Below, piece after piece: positions 49,281 through 59,350 of a stretch of 64,000 nt of DNA. How positions within the stretch are numbered: the first letter of the stretch is position 1; every line of letters begins with the position of its first letter. The position numbers were made by a program, and so were the translations under genes. The notes beneath the pieces were generated by a model. It was not told the DNA's origin and made no database searches. It worked only from the letters and a program-made list of their open reading frames with translations. The DNA is from Halicephalobus mephisto (Eukaryota; Nematoda; Chromadorea; Rhabditida; Panagrolaimidae), in assembly GCA_009193035.1 (NCBI GenBank), contig SWDT01000174.1, positions 1 through 64,000 on the forward strand, in the 5' to 3' direction.

Positions 49281-49562
49281 TAAAGCTCTTGATGTTTGAA
49301 GATTCCATTTATCCACCATCTTGGTGGAGCAGATCCTTCAGTCTCTTCCTATATTTGTCGCGATTTTTGGAGAGTTGTTACCACTGTTTTTCGATCGTTT
49401 TTTCCGCTTTCTTATGCCAGTGATCTGGGGATCTTCCTTCAATTTTTTTGAAATTGTAGGGTTACCAAAACGTCGTTTTAGTTGTCTATCTGTTGTCTTC
49501 TCGTGCAAAAAGCTCTTCGAAAATCAATTTAATTTTGACAAAACAACATGAACATTCATCTA

Positions 49563-49618
49563 GGAATCAAACTCGGGTTTTGTAAATAGTAATCATATGT
49601 AAATCATTACACAATCGA
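49563..49618 (-). repeat. tRNA-like element 3 (degenerate)
   Basis: The minus strand has a B-box-like GAGTTTGATTCC and a weak A box (TTGTGTAATGA) at the same spacing as in elements 1 and 4. The middle part is AT-rich and diverged. Confidence 0.4.
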
Positions 49619-49703
49619 AAAAACCGTCTTTTTAAAATTAATTTCCTAAACATCATCCTTGTTTTCACTTTCCTCGACATAATAATAATGTGGATATTCA
49701 ATC

Positions 49704-49765
49704 AGAAATTGAACCCGGACTTCGTAAATGCCAGTCGCGCATGCTGACCACTGCGCCACTCAGAA
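49704..49765 (-). repeat. tRNA-like element 4 (best preserved)
   Basis: The minus strand reads GAGTGGCGCAGTGGTCAGCA, with a full A-box match, then after about 30 nt TCCGGGTTCAATTTC, a good B box. Length and order fit a tRNA body, but the flanks do not pair as an acceptor stem. It is most likely a tRNA-derived element or pseudogene. Confidence 0.55.
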
Positions 49766-51048
49766 AAGAAAATTAATTACGTACTTTCTACTTCAAGTGC
49801 TTTTTAAAATTTAAAAAATCATTCATCTGTAATTGAGACTCTCAAATCGCTCTCGAGTACCTAGATTATGTTTCTTATGATAACATTGGCACCCGTTCCC
49901 ACACAAGGAGGTATTATCCGAACCACTTGAGTTACGCGTGCCAGATTTTCCAACTGTGAAAGAACGACCAGTCTGCGCCGCCTCCGCGACCCGGTTGATA
50001 TATTCACTGCTGTTTATTTGCCACTGTCAGTTCCGTGTTTTCTTGCTTGATAGAAATTTTTTTGATGTTTATCTATTTTGTATCTTTATTCAACTTCCTA
50101 AAATCATAATATTTCAATTTTGCTTGCTGATTTTTTAAAGTTTTTAAAAAATGAAAATTTTTCAACTTTGGCCTAAAATATTTTTTTTACTTTTTTAATA
50201 GACAATTTTTTATTTTATATATAATCTACAGTTATCCAACTTTCTAAAATCATAATATTTCAATTTTTACTTATTTTTTTGAAATTCTTTAAAAATAAAA
50301 ATTTTTCAACTTTGGCCTAAAATCTGCATTTATTTTTTAATATATAGTTTTTTATTTTTATCTACTTCATTTTACTTTCTAAACTGATGGCATTTTTGTT
50401 TTGATTTCTATAATATTTTTTTTTAATTTTTAACTTTGGCCTAAAATGTTTTTTGAAAATTTTTTTAATAGACAATTTTTTATTTTATATAATTTAAATT
50501 TATTTAATATCCCTAGGATGGTGATATTTTATAATTCACCTGTAATATAGATTTTTGAACTTTTTTGAATTATTGTTTTTCAAATTTTGGCCTAAAAATG
50601 CACTTGTTTATTTTTTGATAATTTTTTTATTTTATGGATTTATTTGACTTTATAAAATCATAATTTATCGATGTTGACCTACGATATAGACTGGTTGAAC
50701 TTCCCTGAATGATAATTTCCGATGTGACCCCAAATCTACACTTATCTTTTTAGATAAACAATTTTTCTACTTTTATTCGTAATTCACATCCATCCAGTTT
50801 TGTTAGTATATTATTTTTAATTTTTATTACTAATATATATTTATTTAATTTTTCGAACGGTAATTTTCGATATATAATATGTGTTTTTTGGGTGTTTTTA
50901 AATTGACTTATATATTTATTAATGTTTATATATATATATTTTTTTATTTATATATTTATTTATGTTTTTATTTATATTTATATATTTGTACATGTACTTA
51001 ATTTCCTCGATCGTGAATTTTTGTGTTTTTAATTGTATTATGTATTTA

Positions 51049-51065
51049 TATAGCTTTCAGAAGAC
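51049..51065 (+). promoter_or_regulatory. Probable trans-splice acceptor of the sulfotransferase gene
   Basis: TTATATAGCTTTCAG ends at 51060, five bases before the ATG. An acceptor so close to the start codon with no visible upstream exon fits spliced-leader addition; a 5' UTR intron is the alternative. Confidence 0.55.
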
Positions 51066-54000
51066 ATGCGGGCCCATGAATCGCCTCCAGTTTGCTTTTT
51101 GGCGGTTTTTACCTTGTTTTCCGTTGTTGTTTCTTTGCCAGTTGACCGTCCTCAGAAGAGATTTCCCAATGCTATCATCATCGGAGTCAAGAAATCGGGA
51201 ACTCGAGCTTTGTTGGAATTTTTAAAATTAAATCCTAAAATCAAAGCTCCTGGACCAGAAATCCACTTTTTCGACAAACACTATGAATTGGGACGTGAAT
51301 GGTACAGGTAAGTATTGGAAGTTTTATATTTTTGACCTTTGGAAAATCGTTATCGCCGTTTTGAGTCTTATTTTAAATATTATTAATTGCGGAAGGATTT
51401 TATGACCCGATAGACCAGTTTTATGAATATGTATGAGAAGACAATTAATCACTTTGGCACCCGTTCTGGGATCGTCGAAAATGTGAGAACTCAATGGAGA
51501 TATTATCCTCATCGCCAGATTGCGCAAGTTTGACAGTCGCCTTTTTGAAAACCGCATAGTTGTGGTTTATCGAGATGACCAGATAACTTACCGCAAAGCA
51601 AAATCTTTCAAGATTGTCTGGCCGAAAAATAATAGCCTTACTTTAGTCTTAATTATCCAATTTTGATCCACAAGTCCATTAAGAACCAATTTAGATACGT
51701 TACAGTATGGTAAAAACAATGTTAAAATTACTTTTGTAAATTTCCAATTTAGGAAAATTTATATTTTTAAATTTTTTATTGAAAATTTGATTTCGATCAT
51801 GTTGATGAAAAAATTATTTTATTTTGGTTTTTTGGATAAAAATTGAATAATTAAGAATCGACTCAGATAAGTTACAGTATAATACGAAAAGCAAAAATAC
51901 TTTTATATTTTTATTTTTTTTAAATAATTATTTTTAAACAATTTTTAATTTAAATTATTTTTTATTTCCTAATAAATAATTAATTTTCGATATTTTTCTA
52001 ATTTAAGTAATTTAAATAATTTCTAATATTTTTAAAATTAAATAATTTTTAATATTTTTCTAATTTAAGTAATTTTTAATATTTTTCAATTCATCTTTTT
52101 ATAGATAATTGATTTTTAATATTTTTTAGTATTTTTTAATTTAAATAATTCGTATTATTTTTGAACTTTCGATCTACAGCATATTGGTCGAGGAAAGTTG
52201 GTCTCTTATGTGAAAGAGATCTCGTGCAAGCCACTAATTAACTTGCACTAGTCTACCTTAGGAAACCGTTCCAAATTCGTAAAATGAACAACAATGAACA
52301 TTTTCATTTTTCCTATTTTTGGAAAACTATAAATCTTGTTTCTTTACTGAAAGAAAACCCGATGAATGTCCTCGAAAAAATCGGACTTCATGCTGAGAAA
52401 TAAGATTGGATTAAGGTCCCGAAAAAACTCCTGTTGACAGACATATCATGATTACCGTTTCCTGCTGTTTTATTTTTCATTGAAAATCCAATAGTAGATT
52501 ATCCATTTTGAGGACACTGTAAGGATCAACCATTAATCAAAGATTAACGGCCTGGAGTGGTGACAAATTGTTGGTCAATTGTAAAATGCCGAACGGCTGT
52601 TCCAAAGGATATTCATCAACTTGAAGCTCTAAATCAGTACTATACAGAATAAAATTGAACAGCTGGTCTTGGAACGATCGTCAAAAATACAAAACTTAAA
52701 TCTCGTTTCTAAAAATTAAAAAAAATTAAAAATGAAAAAATTAGTAATAATACTGTAGTTTGAGGCTTAAAAGTATTACGGTACTTTAACATTTAAAGTT
52801 ACGGTGTTTTTTTGCGTAAATATTTTACAGTATTTATATACCTAAAAACTTTAATATTTTTCGTACCTAAAATATTACAGTATTTTTATACCTAAAAATT
52901 CTACAGTACTTCCACATAAAAAAATATTACAGTATTTTTAAACCTAAAAATTCTACAGTACTTTGATGTTCAAAAATATTACAGTATTTTTATACCTAAA
53001 AATTCTACAGTACTCCCACATAGAAAAATATTACAGTATTTTTATACCTAAAAATTTTACAGTAATTTGATGTTCAAAAATATTACGGTGTTTTTTGCCT
53101 AAAAATTTCACTATTTTTGGGTGATTTTTGTTTATGGTAATTGACAAAGTAGTTGAGTATATTATTAAGTCTGGGATTTGTTTGTTGGCAAATACAGGAA
53201 CCAAGCATTGGATTTATTTTTTTCAAAAGCGGATACCGCTCTCGATTGTTTGCATAAAATACCGCAAAGGATTGCCATTTTTGGGGTTTGGTTTCCGATA
53301 TAAAATCGATTTTTTTTTCAGGGATCAAATGCCAGAAACTTATAGAAATGAAATTACAATCGAAAAATCTCCAGCTTATTTTATAAGTAAATTCGTTCCT
53401 GAAAGAGTCTGCAAAATGAATCCAAAAATGAAACTTATTGTTGTCGTCAGAAATCCCATCACAAGAGCTATTTCTGGTGAGTTATACTGTAATCATTATT
53501 GTAAAAATCAAAGATGAATTTTAATACAGAATAATCCTAACACAAATTTTTGAAATTTTCCAGTCAAGACCGAAAATGCAAAAATTGACTTTTATGCGAT
53601 TATTTTGGATTTAATATTCTACCATTTAGAGAAAACCAAAAATAATTGTTTTTATAAAAATGTTTCGACACGAATTTTTGAAATTCCTCAGCAATTACAG
53701 TAATTTAAATAGTAATTTCGGTTTTTTGGACAGTTTTTTTATAATCTTAGACAATTTTGAAATTAATTTTTCATAATATTTTAAGATTAAATCTAAAGTT
53801 TTCCAGATTACGGTATATAAATTATAATTCTATATAAATCCTCAAAAGTTAACAATTACACACTACAGTATCCATGGGTACTGAAAACATCATTATTCAG
53901 GTTACAGTAACCTAAACAGTAATTTCGGTTTTATTTTAAATTATTTCGAAACCAACTTTTTAAAATTAAATTTTTTATTAAATTTTGAATTCTCCAGATT

Positions 54001-54627
54001 ACGGTATATAAATTATATAACTCTATATAAATCCTCAAAAGTTAACAATTGTACAGTACAGTATCCATGGGTACTGGAAATATCGTAATTGAAGTTACAG
54101 TAACCTTCAGTAAATTACTTTTTTAATAAACTTGTTGTTTTTTAGATTTTACTCAAGCTGTAACGAGGAAAAAAAGAAATATTTTTACTTCTAAATTTGA
54201 AGAACTCGTGAGCTGCTTCAACGAGACCAGTCCTTCCTGTCACAAGGGCGTCAACGCCTCCTGGGGAGCGATCAGGATCGGAATCTACCACAGACCACTT
54301 CAGAAATGGCTACAGTACTTTCCATTAAATCAGTTTTTATTCGTTGATGGAGAAAAATTAATCAGCGATCCAGCGACTCAAATTCGAAAAGTTGAAAAAT
54401 TTCTGAATTTAAATCCAATCGTAAAAAAATCAAATTTCGTAATTGATCCTGTTAAAAAATTCCCATGTATTAAACGCAACACAGGATCAGTTCATTGCCT
54501 AGGGAAATCTAAAGGCAGAATTCATCCGCAAGTAAGACCTATTGTTTTACAAAAATTAGCGGATTTTTATAAACCAGAAAATGAAAAATTTTTTAAAATT
54601 ATAAATCAACGTTTTGATTGGTTTTAA
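51066..54627 (+). CDS. Heparan sulfate glucosamine 3-O-sulfotransferase
   Basis: Three exons: 51066-51307, 53322-53476 and 54146-54627; 292 residues. It transfers sulfate from PAPS to the 3-OH of glucosamine in heparan sulfate, in the Golgi. A signal peptide or anchor lies at about 9-24. The 5'-phosphosulfate loop is GVKKSGTRA (40-48), the catalytic-type Glu is E65 in PEIHFFD, the substrate strand is EKSPAYF (95-101), and the 3'-phosphate motif is RNPITRAIS (124-132). Near the C-terminus a Cys pair precedes LGKSKGR and the HP motif typical of HS3ST proteins. The length is close to that of the short, soluble-type HS3ST1. Worms have two such genes (hst-3.1 and hst-3.2); I cannot tell which this is. 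Intron 1 is 2.0 kb. AATAAA at 54922-54927 is a possible poly(A) signal. The gene is convergent with calsequestrin. Confidence 0.92.
52850..53105 (+). repeat. Tandem repeat with TTACAGTATTTTTA in sulfotransferase intron 1
   Basis: About four to five units of roughly 60 bp each carry AAATATTACAGTATTTTTA, ACCTAAAAATTCTACAGTA and a variable CTTCCACATA or TTTGATGTTC spacer; the two spacers alternate, so the true period is about 120 bp. Confidence 0.75.
53802..54105 (+). repeat. Tandem duplication in sulfotransferase intron 2
   Basis: CCAGATTACGGTATATAAAT begins at about 53804 and 53995. Both copies continue through TCCTCAAAAGTTAACAATT and GTATCCATGGGTACTG to TTACAGTAACC. The spacing is about 190 bp. 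Confidence 0.75.
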
Positions 54628-55247
54628 TTTAAAATTTAAATTTTTAAATTTTTAAATTTTTAAATTTTTAAATTTTTAAATTTTTAAATTTTTAAATTTT
54701 TAAATTTTTAAATTTTTAAATTTTTAAATTTTTAAATTTTTAAATTTTTAAATTTTTAAATTTTTAAATTTTTAAATTTTTAAATTTTTGAATTTTTGAA
54801 TTTTTGAATTTTTAAATTTTTAAATTTTTATCAATTTTACGGGTAATTTAAAATATTTGCCAACGGTTTTAAAAAAGTATTAAATTTTTTATTTTTTATA
54901 TATTTAATGGCAATGATTATGAATAAAGAATTTTGTGAAATTTGGTATTTTTAAAATACAATGAAAATCAATTTTAAAAAATTGTTAAAATTTTAGTTTT
55001 TTAAAAATAAATTTAATAAAAATTTTTAATTTTTCTAATTTAAAAAAATAAAATTCCATGTTGAATCAAAAATTATTTTTTATCAATTTAAATTTTACAA
55101 AAAAAAATGAATTTTTTGCAAAAAAAAATTTTATAAAAAAATGAATTTTTTGCAAAAAAATTTTAAAAAACCGGCGTTTACAATTTACAATAAATTTCGA
55201 AAACTAAGTTATTACTCTATTAGGCCAATAAAAAACATCGAATTTTT
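54628..55247. other. Spacer between convergent sulfotransferase and calsequestrin genes
   Basis: It holds the octamer satellite, an AATAAA at 54922-54927 for the + strand gene, and A/T-rich sequence with TTTTTGCAAAAAAAA runs repeated at about 55100 and 55150. No gene is seen. Confidence 0.5.
54634..54830 (+). repeat. AAATTTTT octamer satellite, about 24 units
   Basis: Directly after the sulfotransferase stop codon, the 8-mer AAATTTTT repeats without breaks for nearly 200 bp, with a few TTTG variants at the end. The strand choice is arbitrary. It lies in the 3' UTR or just past it. Confidence 0.9.
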
Positions 55248-57582
55248 TCATAATTCTTTTTTTTGTTTTTTGCCTGAGGCGGTTTTTTTCACTGGCACTG
55301 GTTCTGGTTCATCATCGTCGTCATCTGCAAAATTACTGTATTATAAAAGTTATAAATATTTTTGTAAAATTGTTTCAAAAAAAATCATTAATTTTTTTAA
55401 AATTCTAATTTTTCGAAAATTATTAACTTTTATAAAATTTTTGAAAATTTTTAATAAAATTCCAGAATTTTTGGAAAACTTTTTTGAAATTTTTGAAGAT
55501 TTCAGAATCGTCCACTAGATTCTAGAAAATTCTAGAAATTTTCGAAAACTTCAAAATCGTTCATGAAATTTCAGAATATGAACTTTTTTAAAATTTCGGA
55601 ATTTTTTGCTGAATTCTAGAAGATTTCAGAAGCTTCTGTGGGATTCCGAAAAGTTTCATTAAATTCTCCGATTTTTTAGAATTCATTGGTTTTTAAAATT
55701 TTTATAAAAAGCTTAAAATTTTCAGAAATTTTTGAAAAATTTTGAATTTTCAGAGATTTTCCAGAATCTATTAATTTTTAAAATTTTTTTAAATCCATGA
55801 AATTTCCAAAATTTCCGAAAATTTCCAATAAATTTTGAAGTTTCAGAAGATTTCCAAATTTTCCAGAATCCATTGATTTTTAAAATTTTTAAAAATCTTT
55901 ATGAAAATTTCAACTTTCAGAAATTTTTGGTAAATTTTGAAAGATTTTAGAAAATTTTATAAAATTCTTAAAATCCCCAAAATATTCCGTAAGATCTCTA
56001 AGTTTCGGAATTCACGAGATTTCGGAAGCTTCTATAAGGTCCTCGAAACTTCCGGAAGCATCTATTAAATTCCGAAAGATTTATTTTTACTGGATTTTGG
56101 GATTTTTATAATTTATGAAAATTCGATTTTCATTTTGGAACTTGCCGTCGAGAGAAATGCTGCCGTTCATGATTTGGTCGATCCAGGTCTGCAAGGCCTC
56201 CAAGTTTGAATCCCCGTGTTTCTTGGGATCGTCCAAGTTCAATTGGGACATGTCGAACCAGATTCCTTCCTTGTCAGCGATGTCGACCAATCCGATTTGA
56301 GGACCTTCTTCGATGTCGATTCCGAACATTTCCTCCCAAACATCTACCATGAGGGGGAATTCATCTGGATCAATAAGAACGATTTCCAAAGTCCCGGCAT
56401 GTTCGCTATTTTCGTCTGCGATTTTCCGGAGCAATTTGTACATAGCTCTGCCTTCTCTTGTTTCTTCGTCACAGAACGCCAGAACCATTCTTTCGTCATC
56501 GTCAGAATCCTTCCAAACATTGAAGTAATTCTGAAGGCTGAGTTTCTGCATCACGGGTTCGCGGTGTTTCTCGACCCATTCTTCGAATTCTTCTTCTGTG
56601 TCCACGTTAGGATCGGGAAAAATCGGATCATCTTCGAAAGGATGAAAAAGTTGGACTTCACCGACTCTCTTCAATCCCAATTTTCTGGCCCATTGAGAAG
56701 TCACAACAGCGAAAAACTCGATTTCTCCCATGAAGTCTTCCGCAGCTTCTTCGTACTCCTTCAAAGCAGCACTTCCGGGTTCAAAGTACCCTATTATCCT
56801 GACAGCTTCATCATCGAGGTCTTCGAATTCTTCAAGATCGAAATTGTCGTTGATAATCGTCACAGGATCATCAGGGATATCCATGAGCCAAGAAACGAAG
56901 GTTTCAGGATCCCGAACCCCGTTGTACTCAATTTTGTAGCCGTCTTTGTAGACATGAATCGTATCTTCTCCTTTTTCAACTTCTAAAAAATAAAATCACT
57001 TAAAAAAAATAAAAAATAGTAAAATTAATTTCGGAATTAATCCTAAAAATTTGAAAACTAACTATATAAAAAAATTATAAAATTAATTATAAAAAAATTT
57101 CAAAATTAATTATATAAAAAAATTATAAAATTAATTATATAAAAAAATTTCAAAATTAATTATAAAAAAAGATTATAAAATTAATTATAAAAAAATTTTA
57201 AAATTAATTATATAAGAAAATTTTAAAAATCACCTTCTTGATTTCTTAATTTGACTTCTTTAGTAGTGTTTACGGTGTAAAAATTATATCCACGTTTGGT
57301 CATAATCTGAGCAGATAACTGTAAAAAACATTCGTATTGGTCCAATTCAGCATCGTCGTCCTCGACGTCGTTGAAGAAAACAACCGATTTGGCATCTTCA
57401 GCAAAAACTGTTTTATTAAAATTTTTCTCTGTCAATACTTCAGTTCTGTCGAAACCATCATATTCGAGATCGGGATATCCAAGGAACATACATTCCAAAT
57501 CGCTCGTTTCGGTTTTACTTACTCCACAGGCGACCAACCCGACAAGGGTACAAAGTACTATCACACGGCCGATCACCAACAT
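55248..57582 (-). CDS. csq-1: Calsequestrin (SR/ER luminal calcium-binding protein)
   Basis: Three exons on the minus strand: 57582-57234, 56982-56146 and 55324-55248; 420 residues, close to the usual size. Calsequestrin binds many calcium ions with low affinity in the muscle sarcoplasmic reticulum. A signal peptide (about 1-19) is followed by the hallmark YPDLEYDGFDRTEVLT segment and three thioredoxin-like domains rich in Asp and Glu, with FEDLDDEAVRIIGYF, WIDQI and PQIGLVDIAD segments matching the family in order. After LDG the last exon gives a run of six Asp, an EPEPVPV stretch, a Lys-rich tail and a C-terminal KKEL, which resembles an ER-retrieval signal. The acidic tail is short compared with vertebrate proteins. 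Intron 2 (56145-55325) starts with GC, not GT. A TTTTTTTAG acceptor ends four bases before the ATG, fitting trans-splicing. Confidence 0.93.
55325..56145 (-). other. Probable GC-AG intron in calsequestrin
   Basis: On the minus strand the exon ends CTCGACG, followed by GCAAGT, and the acceptor is TTTTGCAG at 55325-55330. Joining gives the acidic Asp run expected at this place. The nearest GT donor (GTTCCA, three bases on) would put a TGA in frame at once. Read-through would replace the acidic tail with an unrelated 20-residue end. Confidence 0.8.
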
Positions 57583-57654
57583 TTTACTAAAAAAATTAAA
57601 TTGTATTATTTTAAAAAATTAAAAATTGTTTCAACGCGGATTTTTGAAATTTTA

Positions 57655-58625
57655 GGATTGAAGAGAGTGCGAGAGGAAACAGGACGAGTTGCCGGATTTA
57701 CCACTTTTGCCTTTTTTGTGAAACCTCATTCTCTCTTTGCGCGGGAATTCAAAAAATTATACTGTATTAAAATTTAAAAGTATTTTTAATAATTTTTTTC
57801 ATATGAATTTAAAATTTAGGATTGAAGAGAGTGCGAGGGAGGACAGGACGAGTTGCCGGATTTACCACTTTTGCCTTTTTTGTAACCCTCATTCTCTCTT
57901 TGCGCGGGAATTCAAAAAAATTATACTGTATTGGAAATTTAAAATATTTTTAATAATTATTTCGATACGAATTTAAAATTTAGGATTGAAGAGAATGCGA
58001 GAGGAAACAGGACGAGTTGTCAGATTTACCACTTTTGCCTTTTTTGTAAACCTCATTCTCTCTTTGCGCGGGAATTCAAAAAAATTACACTGTATTGGAA
58101 ATTTAAAATATTTTTAATAATTTTTTTCATATGAATTTTCAGAAATTTTAGGATTGTGGAAAAAGACGAAGTGAGTGCGAGGGAGGACAGGGCAAGGAGC
58201 CAGATCTACCACTTTTTCTACTTCCACAGATCTCGCTCTCCCGTTGCGTAGGAGTTCAGAAATCCCAAGCTCATTAGAAATATTTATTTTGAATGTTTAT
58301 AATAATTGTTTTGACACAAATTTTCCGAAATCTTAGAGTTGAAAAAAAATTTAAAAAATAAATCTGTTAACTAATCATTGCCAGATTTATCACTTTTGAG
58401 ACATTTATCGATCACTCTTTACACTAAAATCCAAAAACTATTATAAAAAATTTCCAAAAATAAAGATAAAAAAGTTAGAAAATAAGTTTTTTTGGAGTGA
58501 ATTTTTAGGATTGCAGAAGACAGGACGCGAGAGAAGACAGCGCGAGTCGATTTCGACAGAGAACTCAGAATTACCGTTTTTTCCATTTTTATAAATTCTC
58601 CCTTTGCGCGGGAATTCAAAAATTC
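57655..58625 (-). repeat. Array of five fold-back repeats upstream of calsequestrin
   Basis: Copies lie at about 57655-57760, 57823-57925, 57984-58083, 58150-58265 and 58500-58625, all in reverse orientation, each ending GCGCGGGAATTC (or a decayed form, as in copy 4). The first three are near-identical and spaced about 160-167 bp, with GAAGAGAGTGCGAG at one end and CTCATTCTCTCTTTGCGC at the other, so they can fold back on themselves. This is the densest cluster of the family in the window. Confidence 0.75.
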
Positions 58626-59099
58626 CAAAATCACTGTTGCAAAAAATTAAAAATTATTTTAAAACAAATTTTCAAAGTTGTAAAAAAAGACGAGTTGGTT
58701 TTTGTAGAAAATTACCACTTTTATTATTTTTTTAAATATGATTTTTTTACATAAAAATCCAAAAATCTGGAAAAATCATACTATTATGAAACTTAGAAAT
58801 AAACATGTTTATGAAATTTTTTCGACATCAAATTACGAAACTTCCTCAGAATTACAGTAGCCCATTGGACAATTTTGATCTTCCAAGGCGATTTCGTAAT
58901 CAGAATATCAGGCATTCCGAAAATTGAAGACAGTCTTCCTTGCAGACTGGGTCCCGACGCGAATACTGCATTCCACGGGATTACGGTGTTAAGGTACTAA
59001 TTAATTGTTGAATTGTTCGATATATAAAGTTTCTGCTTTAATAAAAAATTACTATTTTCCTATTTCCACACACTTCCGAAGATCAACCAAAACTGTCGA

Positions 59100-59350
59100 G
59101 TTTTCGGAATCCGTTTTCAAATCGAACTAACTAGATTTAGATTTGAATCTTTCAATTTTCGAATTCGAACTAGTTTAGTTTGAACTTGAACTTTTCAATT
59201 TTCGAATTCGAACTAGTTCAGTTTGAACTTGAACTTTTCAATTTTCGAATTTGAACTGATTCGATTTAGATTTAAATCCTTCAATTTTCGAATTGATTCG
59301 ATTTAGATTCAAATTTCTTAATTCTCAAATCTAGCTGATTCGAAATCGGT
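59100..59350 (+). repeat. Degenerate tandem repeat of CAATTTTCGAATTCGAACT
   Basis: Units of about 55 bp contain TTGAACTTGAACTTTTCAAT and TTCGAATTCGAACTAGTTC, then decay into TTTAGATTT-type variants. Similar TTCGATTTGAATTCG words also occur at 33680-33760 in gene D intron 9. Confidence 0.6.

Larger units (their letters stand above)
43797..51065. other. Seven-kilobase spacer without a convincing gene
   Basis: Neither strand has an open frame with a recognisable domain or splice pattern. Main contents: AT-rich DNA (43800-44075), a balanced island (44080-44360), a 275-bp direct repeat shared with 48142-48416, a tandem repeat of about 95 bp (45017-45290), fold-back repeats (45825-46250), islands at 46330-46740, 47560-47930 and 48780-49060, a 175-bp tandem duplication (47236-47570), tRNA-like elements (49098-49765), and AT-rich DNA (50060-51055). 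It separates two genes on the same strand and may hold regulatory DNA of the sulfotransferase gene; that is inference. Confidence 0.6.

Noticed and set aside
49704..49765. Functional tRNA gene
   Set aside because: A and B boxes are present, but the flanks cannot form an acceptor stem and no clear anticodon arm with a seven-base loop is seen.
56216..56986. 256-codon + strand frame opposite calsequestrin
   Set aside because: The minus strand encodes a clear calsequestrin; the + frame is its shadow caused by the acidic GAN codons.
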